Shown piece by piece: positions 12,474 to 23,412 of a stretch of 64,000 nt of DNA. The translations under genes and the position numbers were made by a program. This stretch comes from Deroplatys truncata. Its lineage: Eukaryota > Arthropoda > Insecta > Mantodea > Mantidae. Numbering within the stretch: the first letter of the stretch is position 1; each line of letters starts with the position of its first letter. The DNA lies in contig CM060978.1 in NCBI GenBank assembly GCA_030765065.1, forward strand, positions 216,709,498 to 216,773,497, given 5' to 3'. Under the pieces are notes generated by a model. That model was not told the origin of the DNA. It ran no database searches and was given only the letters and a program-made list of their open reading frames with translations.

Positions 12474-12623
12474 TCAGACACACACAGGGACCTGTTTCCA
12501 AAAATGCTTTTTTTGGATTCAGGGGGCCTCAAAACATGTATTTCCAGTGAAATCTCGGTATCGAATTTTTGGGTGGAATACAATACTTCCCCTACTTACT
12601 GTACGTAGTAGAGAAAGTAAAAA
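11735..12623 (+). mobile_element. FamX copy 4 (A orientation, full length)
   Basis: About 889 bp, flanked by A-runs on both sides (AAAAAATCTGCTTG at the left, GAGAAAGTAAAAAG at the right). The microsatellite is expanded here: about 20 CA units near 12427-12470. The 3' hairpin sequence is at 12592-12611. Overlapping 70-125-codon frames across the CA tract occur in all three frames and are not credible genes. Confidence 0.9.
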
Positions 12624-12639
12624 GAAATTGTGCACTGTT

Positions 12640-12954
12640 AGGCGAATTGCATTCTTCTCAAGATCACTACATTCTTGCATCGCGTATTTCATATGCTTTC
12701 TTTTCTTTTTCCGGGGTAACCACTTTTCTCGTTTCAGATTTTTCTGCACAAGCACTGTTTATACTTGTACTCGAAACAGCGGTGAACTCAGAAGTTAATT
12801 TTGCGATTTCTTTCGCGGAAAGTGTTGGATATTTCTCACATAACTTATAACAAAAATTCAACACTTTTGTTTTTTCACCACTAGTCAATGGTTTGCGCGG
12901 CTAATCCTTTACGTAATTCGACGAAAACACAAGAGCGAATTCACCGTCCTCCAT
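12640..12954 (-). pseudogene. fragment of a transposon-encoded protein (IS630/Tc-type N-terminal region?)
   Basis: An ATG near 12954 opens a frame with one in-frame TAG (near 12903). The frame then continues with KVLNFCYKLCEKYPTLSAKE and IAKLTSEFTAVSSTSIN. That order (short helical region, CEKYPTLS, KLTSEFTGVSSTS) is one I associate with N-terminal DNA-binding regions of DDE-endonuclease-type repeats in arthropods. This is family memory, not a search. The catalytic part is absent. The end abuts FamX copy 4 within about 20-40 bp. Confidence 0.45.
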
Positions 12955-12959
12955 GATAC

Positions 12960-13499
12960 TAAACACAACTGCTCGTTTCTGGCTGTTAACAATATTCTGC
13001 GCCTACCCGGATGTCAGGTGACTCATAAAAATTGCATCATGGGACTTGTAGCTCTGTTTTACGGTATAAATTAACGCTAAATAAAACCTTAGGTATTTGT
13101 ATAGAATATTATACTATTTACGGATAAATTCATTCTAAAATACAGAGATTAGCATGGGACTACTTTCTTGGGCGCATTGCTACCGTGTTGCAACACGGTG
13201 CACTGACCACGTGGGTTTGTTTTGCCGCGGATCAACCTAAGAGTGAATTTAGTGTAGGTAACTGGCATTTTATCCAATGTCATGCCCAACGAAAATATGA
13301 CGTATCTGGTTACTTGCATCCGCTCTAGCAGACCTATTATGCGGTCCAAATCTCTTAACGTTTGAGGCGTGTCCACTAAAACGGTACTAGGGAATAGCAG
13401 CAATGCGACGTTGCTTCATACGGACAGTACACTTCGCCGCTGGTAAAACTCTAATTGCAATATCATGTGCGCGCATGCGTATTTCATATTTCAGAGAAG
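12960..13499. other. spacer with a short inverted match to 11.45 kb
   Basis: Mostly anonymous. The segment 13192-13250 is the inverted partner of the 11445-11495 segment, so a second copy of that repeat probably lies here on the minus strand. Confidence 0.35.
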
Positions 13500-16270
13500 C
13501 AACATAACATAACATCTCAATCTATAGACCCTATAGTGAGCTAGACCAGCTTAAAGAAAGTTAGTCTACTGTAGGATATAGATTACGCATAATTACATTG
13601 TGTACTTGTATGTAAATAAATTGTAGTTCTTATGTAGAGTACGTTAGAGCTAAAAATTTTAAAACGATATTATTTATACTTAATGTAGTTATAAAATTTG
13701 GTAACATTTTATAGTCAGTTATTTTTTCGAATGAAAGAAATCCTCCTCTGTATAGAAAGTGTGAGTGATGGGACATCTTTTTAATGCTAACTTGAATTTA
13801 TTTTTATTAGTTTTCAGTTCCTTAATATATGATGGAAGTGAATTAAATAATACTATACCATTGTAGTAAGCCCCTTTTTGGAATACTTGTAGGTTATTGC
13901 TTGGCCTGTGTAAGTCCTGCCCATTTCTGGTTTGTTTGCTGTGTATGTCTGAATTTTTATGAACACTTCTGGGTGGTCAACCACGGTTAAAAGTACAGCT
14001 AAAATATATTCACAGGCTAATGGTAGAATTCCAAATGTTTTGAATAGTGGTTTACAATGAGTTATTTCTTTACACCTGCCATTATTCTTATTACCTTTTT
14101 TGCAAAAGAAATATTTTTTTTGCGTCTATTGAATTTCCCCAAAATGTTATTCCATAAGTCATAATTGAATGAAAATAAGCATAATATACTGTTTTTAGGA
14201 TGCTTTTATTTGTAAAATGATCTAATTGCAAAACATGCAGAGATTAGTTTTGGTAGGATGTAGTCAATATGGTCTTTCCAATTCGTATTATGATCTATAA
14301 TAAGACCAAGAAATTTTAGGCTACAAGTTTCAGTAATTTCATTGTCTTCATGTTCAATTCATATGTCTGCAATACTTTTATTTTTTGTGCGAAAATTTAT
14401 ATACTTAGTTTTTTCAAAGTTTATATGAATTTTGTTACTATCGAACCAATTATTTAGCATACTGAAAATACCGTTGGATAACTATGAGAGGCGACTGATG
14501 TGTTCTTTAATTATAATACTTGTATCATCAGCAAAGAGAACTGGGTGAGCATGTTCATTTATTACTCTGGGAAGGTCGTTGACATATATTAGAAACAATA
14601 ATGGACCCAAAATCGAACCTTGTGGAACACCATGCTTTATTTCTGACCATTTGGAATATATTTTGGAATTATCTGCGGTATTTGTTATGACCTTTTGATG
14701 TCTGTTTGATAGGTAAGATCCAATCCATTGATATGTTTTATTCTTAATGCCATAATATGATAATTTTGATAGTATATTATGATTTACACGTCAAATTCTT
14801 TTGATAGGTAACAGAATATTCCTAGTGTATTACATTTATTATCAAGTGATTTCAAAATTTCATTCGTTGAGTTGACATGTTTTTCCTAAATCCAAACTGC
14901 CTCTTTGCTAAAATATTATTTTTAATTAGGTGGTGACATATTCGTTTTAAATAAGTTTTTCAAATACTTTGGAGAAAGAGTTAGTAATGATACTGGTCTA
15001 TAGTTTGACAGTTGTGACTTTTGCCCTTTCTTGTATAGTGGTTTAACTATAGAATATTTTACCAGTCAGGAAAAATTTCTGTTACAAAGGAGAAGTTACA
15101 TATATGACTTAAAGGTTTGCTAATTTTATCGGTGCATAGTTTTAATATCTTAGTATTTATTTCGTCATAACCCGATGAATTCTTGCTTTTGAGGGATTTT
15201 ATCGTTTTATTTACTTCTATGTTGCTCGTGGGTACTATTTCTGTACAAATAGGCCGTTCTAAGCTTGCTTTTTTCAAATATGAAATAGGGTCCTCCACTT
15301 GTTGTTTGGACTGTAACAGTAAATTTTCTGCTAACTGAATTACTCATTAAATAATGTTGCTATTTCTTGTGGTTCTTTTGTGGTGATATGATTTACTCTA
15401 ATTTCTTTTATTTCATTTTTTGTGTGATGTTTACCAGTCACTTTTTTTATAACTTTCAATATTGTATTAGGCTTATTATTTGAGGACTCTACCTGCTTTT
15501 CATAGCAGAGATTTTAGCTAAATTTATAACGTTTTTAAAATTTTACAATATTTGTTATATTGTTGTCTATGTTTCTCACAGTTGCCTTCTCTAGTAGCCA
15601 AGTAGAGTTCTCTTTTGTGTTTGCAGGATATCTTAATACCTTGTGTTAACCAGCCATTTCTAGGTGTGTTAATAATTTTCTTTACATGAGATGGAATACT
15701 TGAGTTATGAATCCTTATGAAAGTATTTAGAAAGGAGTTAAACTTGTCATTCATGTTGTTCTTTTTGTATATTTCTTCCCAGGTTTGTTCTGAAAGCTGG
15801 TAGTTAAAGAGTTTTATGTTCTCACTGTTAATGACTCGGTAGTTGAATACATTATTCGTTATTTTGGAATGGGGGATGTTATAATTGATTTTAAGCAACT
15901 GTCCATCATGGCCTAAAAATCCATTAGTTATGGGTTGGATTTCATGGTACTCATTTTTAGACATATCTATGAAAATATTATCAATAGCTGTTTTGAATTT
16001 TTTTTTAATTTTAGTTGGAAAGTTGACTGTATGCATAAGGTTGTATGTTCTTAATAATGAACAAATTTGTTCCTTTTGGTGCTGTCTTTAATGAAGTCTA
16101 TATTTAAGTCACCATAAAGTATAAATTCAATTTTAGGCTTGAATAGATATTTTAGAGCAGCATCCAGAGTGTATAGGAAGTTTTCAAAATTGGCAGCTGG
16201 GGCTCTGTATACTTTTAACAAGTAGTTAGGATAAAAGGCAACGTTTTCCTAAACATGTACAAAATACAAA
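13500..16270 (-). mobile_element. non-LTR retrotransposon, jockey/CR1-like, 5'-truncated and decayed
   Basis: Minus-strand pieces fall in the expected order. First is the end of an apurinic endonuclease domain (YGDLNIDFIKD near 16085-16125). Next is a linker frame at 16036-15524. The reverse transcriptase follows (SLKSKNSSGYDEINTKILK near 15190), with VPQGSILGPLLFLIYVNDLP near 14600 and the FADD catalytic box near 14540. The C-terminal tail contains FQKGAYYNGIVLFNSLPSYI near 13850. The AT-rich 3' UTR ends in a short (ATGTT)n run near 13500. The 5' end stops inside the endonuclease domain, the usual product of incomplete reverse transcription. Confidence 0.85.
13745..16265 (-). pseudogene. broken endonuclease-reverse transcriptase ORF
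   Basis: The frame is interrupted by several stops and shifts. In reverse transcriptase motif A the family's DLSKAFD reads YLSKEFD near 14815-14835, so the catalytic Asp is lost, and a stop follows. The motif C box FADD is intact. In the endonuclease, the position where SDH is expected reads GHD (near 15910). Function is therefore lost independently of the 5' truncation. Confidence 0.8.
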
Positions 16271-17410
16271 CATATTTCTACACTCAATGATTCGCCATTA
16301 ATTTATAATTAAGTTTCGTGATGTCTAAACGGAGAGTTTTAGTTATAGTTAGGCTAGTAATAGTAATAAATTCATTGCTATTGTGAATTCAGCTGCGGTG
16401 TACTCAGTTAATACAGTGATAGGCTTTTCCTAGCGTTTAACAAAGTTAACTCTTTCACGTTAGGTAAGCCCAGTAGTACCAGTGGATATAGCAGTAACGT
16501 TAGGGATGTTGTCTTTAGTGTATATAATTTTTTTAAAAAGTATGCTACGAAGAAAACCGCAAAAATCTTAACTTTACGAAATGTCAAGAACTTACGACCC
16601 AGGCGTGCTCATTAAGTACATCACGTGTGTGTAGGAAAGGGAAAAAGGCCACACAGAGGGTACGCGAAATTAATTACATCGCCGAGAAAGCATATACGCT
16701 TACTTAAGAGAGTGACAAATCTGGATGACTTCGAAAAAGATGAACGGCGGAGTGTATTTGAAGTTTATGATAAACGTGATATCGAGGACGATGGGAATAT
16801 GCCGTTAGCTGTGCCATTTGAATACTAAAGGACGCATAGAAAGTTATGTTTTTTCATTTCTCTGTTTGTTTACTAACATTTCCATTATTATTACGTCTCT
16901 TCTTATTTTCTTGTAGTTTTTAAGTGAACATTGCAATGGCATTTACAACAAAAGCGTAACGTTCTGACGAAGTGAAGTTTGGCAACCGCGCGGTCACTCC
17001 GTATTGGTTGCCACGAAACGTCAAGAGATAGAAGTATACATTCTCTATCAACTCATCATGGGATGCGTCGCGCGGTGTACATCCTCTTTATTCCATCCTG
17101 CAATCACAGAAAGGCAGCAGGAGTCGTGTCAACGCCCAGTAGAGATAGTAAAGCTAAAAGAGGTAATTAATACCTGTATACAACACACGTAAACATAAAA
17201 ACCGAACCCAAAGCTATAAACTCAAGGATAGGCGGTACATTCCTGAACAAACAGATGTTCTCGCTAGCGAAGGAACACTCAGCTTAACGTAGATGACGGC
17301 CACAGAATAAGACAGTGCTCCAACAAATTAATATATCCAGCGATAGCAGCAAAAGAGTTAAAGCTGCGCACCTTGATCTACATAACATCATTTCATGGTG
17401 TTACATTTTT
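16271..17410. other. unassigned spacer with a 67-codon frame
   Basis: This segment precedes FamX copy 5. A 67-codon frame at 16625-16828 is rich in charged residues, and I do not recognise it. The 16.9-17.2 kb part is slightly more GC-rich and may be an old repeat. I see no motif that identifies it. Confidence 0.3.
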
Positions 17411-18234
17411 AAAAATCTGACGTGTTACATTCACATGACTTTCTCTTCTCTTGTACAAACTATTTTTACAAACGCTTATTCTCCATAAGCTTCATGTTAA
17501 TCGAGATATCGAGATGTTAATCTTATTGCCAATTTTCTTGTAGATACAAGGGGAATAAGATAGACTTTAAGCGACAATCAAATCTTTTACGAGCTGGTTG
17601 CTATGTGGAGTATTCCATTCACTTTGCATTAGCAGGACAAAAAAAAATGAATAACGAATTTGAGAAAAAGTATTAAGTATTGGCAAATTTAAAGGAATAA
17701 CAAGCAATATCTCGAAAATGGTTCACTCAACAAAAAAAATGTATATGACATAATTTGTGTATTTTAACGCGATCTACATTTTTTGTGTAGTATCTCTTAT
17801 GGTTTACCAGTCGTTCACAATGAAGAATACTTTTGGAGACATTCCCAGAAAATTCGAGATATACATTTCATTTATCAGGAAAATATCTTAAACATACGAT
17901 ACCTTAATCAAAATCGTTAGAGCCATTTTTGAGAAAATTAAGATTTTCGAAAAATATTCATGTAGAGCGTAATCTGGGGTGGGGGGATTTTCTTGAAAAC
18001 CTTCGTGTAGCATCTCTGGAAGATACTGAACCTAAATACCAAGTTTGGTGTTTATCCAACTCTTCGTTTCTGAGTTATGCTGTTCACAGACACACACGGA
18101 CATGTTTCTAAAAATGTTTTTTTTGGATTCAGGGGGTCTCAAAACATGTATTTCCGGTGAAATCTCGGTATCGAATTTTTGGGTGGAATACAATACTTAT
18201 CCTACTTACTATACGTAGTAAAGAAAGTAAAAAA
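17411..18234 (+). mobile_element. FamX copy 5 (A orientation)
   Basis: About 824 bp, starting AAAAATCTGACGTG and ending AGTAAAGAAAGTAAAA. It has a short deletion in the centre (near 17790-17815, around TGTGTAGTATCTC) and a very short CA tract. A-runs flank both ends. Confidence 0.9.
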
Positions 18235-18292
18235 CTAACAATTCCAAAGCGAATGACTGTTGTTATTGCAACCTGCAGTCCCAAATCATATT

Positions 18293-18556
18293 TCATAACA
18301 ATCGAACGATTCCAACGAAGATAACTCCTTTTTCAGGTATCAGAATGCGGTAACCAAAGCGGAAGTTGGCAAGTTCAGTTCCCAATGAGGCAATCGAATT
18401 TTTTAGTAGTTCGGACCCGTTATCAATAAGTGTACAGTAAGGCATATTATTCAACCTTAAACATGTGCTCCCACCAGTTATTTTTCGGCTCAAGTACCTC
18501 AAACTGCTTAGTTCAGGTAGTATTTTCGGTTTACTAACATGCACTCGTACAAACAC
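18293..18556 (-). other. unrecognised 87-codon open frame
   Basis: The frame starts at a GTG-type codon and ends in a stop near 18293. Amino-acid use is even and protein-like (for example LRYLSRKITGGSTCLRLNN). The string encoding LRLNN recurs in the frame at 21623-21826. No family was recognised. It may be a fragment of an unknown repeat. Confidence 0.25.
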
Positions 18557-19070
18557 CTTCTACACATTTAAAAAAAATGTTATTTCTCTTAGGTGTGTTT
18601 GATATTGGTGTAGTATCTGTTAGTGTCGCTTTATTGCATGAAAAACTCACGAACTACTCACTGCATTTATAGTTTTGAAATTTATATATTTGCAGAATAT
18701 TCTTCGAAACGTTTTAAGTTTGGCTGAAAACGATGTAACTGAATTTGGCGTAGTTAGTTTGTAGAACCTCTAATATTTCACGATTTTTACGTGGAGCTTT
18801 GTATGCGGACTGATTGTAAGAGCTTGAAGCGTAGGTGTTTGTCAACACATTTCAAACTGGGTTGAAATCCATTCAAGTTTAAGGATAGTTAGTGCTGGAT
18901 CCTCCTCCATTTTAGGGCTATTAAACATTAGTAATTATTAACTTTAACAGTGCCACTGCATTATTTCTGAAAAAAAAACCAACACACCAGAAAGTTAAGC
19001 TATGCGTACATTTAAGTATTTTTTCATTTTTACCGGGCAGGTCATGTTAGCAATAAACGTGCAAATGAGT
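18557..19070. other. anonymous spacer
   Basis: AT-rich sequence with no feature I can support. Confidence 0.35.
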
Positions 19071-19074
19071 TTAG

Positions 19075-19210
19075 GGATGTCAAGGGCAGCCGGCCCTCGT
19101 TGCCGTTGTCGCTACAGTGTATAGCTGAGGGTCACGGGTTCGAGTCTCGCCATAGGCATGTGTGTTTGTGTTTGTGTAATTGCGGTAATAAGCGGTAAAG
19201 AAACAGTAAA
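19075..19210 (+). repeat. possible short tRNA-derived SINE
   Basis: A GC-rich patch holds the B-box-like GGGTTCGAGTCTCGCC near 19136, followed by an interrupted GTGTTTGTGTTTGTG stretch. The A box is weak, and no target duplication was found. Confidence 0.4.
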
Positions 19211-19684
19211 AGAACACAGTGATAATAAAAGTGGGTAATACAAGTAAATTTAAAAAAAAATTCTGAAACTATCTGATATTTATATTAAAGCCAGTAGCCA
19301 ATCTGATTTCTCCACTTTTTCTATTTTCTTTTCCATGTTATTTTGAGTAGGTACTCAAGTTTCACTTTCAAATAATCGTAACTTCATTTGTAAGATGTAC
19401 GAGTACAAGTGAATTCTGTTCCTTTCCATTGTCAGTCACAAACATAGATGAAGGCCAGTATCTCTGTGTTTCATCATTTGTTGAGGTTAATCAGAAGTTA
19501 CGAAAGTATAGCAATAGCGTGAGCATGAAATTCAAACTTTCTCTTCATAGTTTCTTAATAGCCTTATTTTTCTTGAGAAATTACTGATAAAAGTGTAAGT
19601 CCGGCAACATGACCTCACAAGTACTAATTGGCCACCTATATAAAACTATCTAGAAGCAAGAAACTATAGCGGTTATGCCACATT

Positions 19685-20194
19685 GCCGAGCGGAATGGCT
19701 GTGGGAGGTCATGGGTTCGATTCCCGTGGCCGACCTTCCTGACACATAGGTTTCTTTTCGGGAGTTTCCCCGGATCGCTAGGCGAATGCTGGGAAGGTTT
19801 TACATCCCCAGAATTTCCTGTCCCTCCATTTAAACTCCATTCTCATTTCAGTTCACATTTCATTCGCTTGGCTGTTTCAGGGTTTCAAGTATCGGCGGGA
19901 GACTCAGCGTTGCATGGCACGGGAAAAGAACGATCTATGTAACACTTCCCTCGGAATGGGGGCAGTCCCTGAGCCCCGGACCCCCCAGTGGGATGTGCAA
20001 GTCTGCAGGGGGGAGGGGAGCCGGTTGTAGTAGTTGCCATCCGCAGAGTTTATACCTGGAAAGGTAGGGATCCTGCCTTTGCCCTGTCGTGCCTCCCTCC
20101 GTCTCTTCTCACCTCACCTCTCCCTCCGCATGCCTCGTCAGGGGCTTAGGCACAAATGAGGTCGAGGTGCTAAGTCCCCATCCGCTCTTAGTCC
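19685..20194 (+). repeat. tRNA-derived SINE, complete, with 11-bp target duplication
   Basis: It begins GCCGAGCGGAATGGC, an A-box-like string, followed by the B box GGGTTCGATTCCCG near 19712. A long GC-rich body then contains GGATCGCTAGGCGAATGCTG, shared with 3.4 and 34.2 kb. It is flanked on both sides by TATGCCACATT (19674-19684 and 20195-20205). At 510 bp it is long for a SINE. No coding frame is present, so mobilisation would need a partner LINE. Confidence 0.8.
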
Positions 20195-20205
20195 TATGCC
20201 ACATT

Positions 20206-20685
20206 TGACAATCACATGAGGTAATATTGTCGTAACATTACATATTAATATCACAAATTTAGATGGTAGAGCAGAAAGGTACCTGGGAATTTACTTTACT
20301 TCTCACATTAACACGAGGCCGACGGGGGCCAGCCTAAAATTAATTTAAAATATACTTAAAACATGCTTAAAATTGCAGGATTAAGGAATAGGATTAGCTG
20401 TTCAAATAATCACACCTTACTCAACTTTGGATGGCCACTGTATTCCACCGAAATTCACAGATTACATTTTGTATTTGCTTCCACGAGGACCTCCATGCCT
20501 ATCACGTGCTATCTCTTCCGTTGCCAGTCACAAAGAGACAGAGACTTCCTGACCTTGCCGCAAATAACACGTTATCCCCTCCCTTTTACAATATGCCACA
20601 TCCTGTTCGTGTTGCCAACACTAGCAGTCCCAGTGCTACCAACACGTCACATTATGCCTACTCTGAAATTATATAAACTATAAGC
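20206..20685. other. anonymous spacer
   Basis: Frames of 81-106 codons overlap here in two registers. Neither has a recognisable motif, and they look like chance. Confidence 0.3.
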
Positions 20686-20800
20686 AGGATGGAAAGGTAG
20701 AATCAGACAACTGAAGAATGCAATGCCAGAACCGAAATTTGAACCACAGATGTCCCGGTCTCCGTCCGGTTGCTCTAACCACTGAACTACCATGGCAACA
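20686..20800 (-). repeat. tRNA-derived SINE, short
   Basis: The minus strand reads TGGTAGTTCAGTGGTTAGAG (A box region, near 20775-20794), then GTGGTTCAAATTTCGG (B box, near 20740-20755). This is tRNA-like but lacks a credible tRNA fold on the 3' side, so I call a SINE rather than a tRNA gene. Confidence 0.6.
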
Positions 20801-21189
20801 TGCGGTACAACATTAAACTCCCCAACTGATTCGCATTTTTTCCGGTAAACCACAAGAAGATCTCAAATTTATTGAGATGATATTTTTCAGTCGTCTGATT
20901 TTACCTTTCCAACCTTGTCCAACACACGGTTTGTGTGGAAGAATAATTAATTCCATTAATTGACCTAATAGTGATTGAAACTATGAAGACCGGGACTTAA
21001 AGTACTTACAACATTGTAAGTCGTCATTGGAGTATGTCATCTCAATGGAGTCAAGCTTTCAACTCTGTATGTAAAACAGGCATTCTATGCCATGGATTTT
21101 ATAATGGTACTACTACATTTGTTTATAAATGCTTTTTAAACTCTTTGCATTTGCGTTATTGATTTTGATAGAATTTTATTTTTAATGCA

Positions 21190-21582
21190 AACTTAAAACT
21201 TTTTCCATCCAAGTTGTTTATTACAGACCTGGATAACAGCCGGGCAAAATACTTGCGCGGTCTTAGTAGTGCCCTAAAGTTTAATCTATACAGAATGGGA
21301 TTGTTTAACAACCCTATCTGTAGTAGATGTCTAGAAGGAGATGAGACTGTTACTCATCTACTATGTGATTGCCCTGCTCTTGCGAATCAAAGAGCAAGTA
21401 TTTTTGGCAATCACTTTCCAAAGATAGATGAAGTATCGAAAGCCTCAGTTAGCAGTCTGGTTAAGTTCATTTCGAGCAACAGACTACTTAACTGATGAAA
21501 GGGGGATGCGCAATAGATCTTAAGGTCGCAGTACTTGGGCATAAAACCCACCCCTTTTCAAACTAGAACTAGAACTAGAAAA
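21190..21582 (+). mobile_element. non-LTR retrotransposon 3' fragment
   Basis: An open frame (about 21196-21495) ends with a Cys/His cluster ICSRCLEGDETVTHLLCDC. This is the kind found at the C-terminus of several non-LTR element polyproteins, usually after reverse transcriptase or RNase H. A short 3' UTR follows and ends in three AACTAG units at 21561-21578, as expected of a LINE 3' tail. Everything upstream is missing. It differs from the 13.5-16.27 kb element. Confidence 0.65.
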
Positions 21583-22265
21583 CGTTTTCCAGGTAAGATG
21601 GCTTAATTAATTATTCTGTTATTTAACTAACTGTTAATATACGAAACCGTATATTATTCAACCTTAAACCACCTTCATTGATGATACCCGACGTTATTTC
21701 AATTCTTCTGTCTGAAACATCGAAACCTTCGACAAAGTAATAACTCAAATCTTCTCGTGGCGATTCCAAGTATTTACTATATGGGAGAACGACTCTAATA
21801 ACGGTGTCAATGTAAGTTATCATCAACCAAATTCTACACCGAAATTTGGCAGTATTTCACAAGCATCAGTTAAAAAACCTCCTTTTTGAATATAGAACCT
21901 AAAGATTTGGTATAAACTAGTAGATACGCAACTTTTTACAAGAGCTGTTACCAGTAATCCCAAAATCTAAAAACATTTTGGGTAGCCAAGAGGCAGATGT
22001 TGGGAAACTTCTTTCTATCTGTCTTTTTTTTTTCGAAACCACACCCTACAAGTATTTTTGCACTAGACCAATTTCTGAATTTGAAGAGTCCAAAAGCCGT
22101 AGAATTACGAAATTAATCTAATGGAGCTTGATTAAAATAGTCTTTCTCATTTACTGCGAAAAATGAGAGCTTTGGAGGGCGGTCAAATACAGGAGAAGTT
22201 TTTAGAACAATTTTTATTAAACGTTTATCGCTCCATGTACGGACGATACTGGCTTCTAGTATTTA
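21583..22265. other. spacer with an unrecognised 67-codon minus-strand frame
   Basis: The frame 21826-21623 (minus) reads protein-like, with FVEGFDVSDRRIEITSGIIN and then GGLRLNN. It shares a 16-base string with the frame at 18293-18556. No family was recognised. The rest is AT-rich. Confidence 0.25.
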
Positions 22266-22318
22266 GCAGCGTAGTCATATGTATGTTCGTCATCAGGAAT
22301 TCAGGAAGATTTGTGAAT

Positions 22319-22950
22319 GTACGAGGCGTGCTTTTAAAGTAGGTACAGATAATTTTTTAAAAAAAATAGCACATTATTTTACAAATACTATTCATTACCT
22401 TCTCGCTACACTACTTCTCCACATAGTCACCGCCATTATTCACTCACTTGTAACGGGAAACCTCTTTTTGTATGACTTCGTCAAAGAATGATGCCGCCTG
22501 TGATGAAAGTCATATCTGCATTTCTTGTTTCACAACATCATCGTCGTTGAAATGTTTTCTACCAAGGAATTTCTTCAGTTGAAGAAACATGAAAATCGCA
22601 TGGTGCCAAATCCGGACTGTATGGAGCGTGGTTCAATTGTTCCCAACCAAATGATGCGAGCAGATCTTGAGTTTATTTTGTTGTGTGTGGCCGGGCATTG
22701 TGATGGACCAAAAGGATTCCACGTGAAAACATTCCACGGCTTAGGTTCTGTGTTCTGTGTAGTGTCTCATAATAGACGTCTTCGTTGATTGTCGCATTCG
22801 TGAGCAAGAATTCAACCAGCAAAACACCTTGACTGTCCCAGATAACCGTGCACATGATCATGCGAGCACATGATCTCTCTCTGCGTGGATTTATAAGAAC
22901 AAATCCGATGGCCATTTTCCTGAGACGCGCTTTAAAACATAGAATTGTGG
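22319..22950 (-). mobile_element. mariner-type relic, 5'-truncated
   Basis: Minus-strand reading gives WDSQGVLLVEFL, then NARPHTTK, then (after a frame change) PYSPDLAPCDFHV, then LKKFLGRKHFNDDD, and finally NNGGDYVEK near the 3' end. This is the C-terminal half of a mariner (DD34D) transposase. The second catalytic Asp, in the position before NARPH, is His here. ACGAGGCGTGCTTTTAAAG near 22320 looks like the remaining terminal repeat. The N-terminal half is missing or unrecognisable. Confidence 0.75.
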
Positions 22951-23040
22951 CAAGAGAAAACGTTTCTTGTGTGTTACTTTCAATCGCAAGTATTCCGGAG
23001 AGAAAATGTCATTTCATCTGTCTGGGTTATAATGCGTTCT

Positions 23041-23061
23041 TTTCTTCTTCTTCTTCTTCTT
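23041..23061. repeat. (TTC)n microsatellite
   Basis: Six to seven TTC units. Confidence 0.9.
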
Positions 23062-23412
23062 CAAAATGTAGTATTAACGCATAACATCTGAAGATGCTTG
23101 AAGATCAGCTAGACTGAATCTTTAATCGCTGGCTATCTATTCGGATTACAATGCACATTACGATAACATCAGCACCTAAACTTTTTCTGAAAATGCCAAT
23201 CGCTTTTCAGACATTGCCCTGTTGTCATTTTTCTTGAGCTTTAAGCCCAAACAAATAAGGGATGCTGACCACTAGAACAGCGATGATACAATACCTGCAA
23301 AATGTCAACGATTATGCAAGCTGTTAAGATTTTCCGTTAAATACAGTTTAATATACAAACCTGTGTTTAGTTTTCAGATAAATCAACCTCCCCAAAATTT
23401 AAAAAAAAAATA

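Noticed and set aside
12332..12850. Three overlapping 70-125-codon frames across the CA repeat
   Set aside because: They exist because (CA)n is open in all frames, and the same frames recur in every FamX copy.
20735..20797. A tRNA gene on the minus strand
   Set aside because: A and B boxes are present, but there is no closing acceptor stem and the anticodon arm is irregular. It fits a SINE better.
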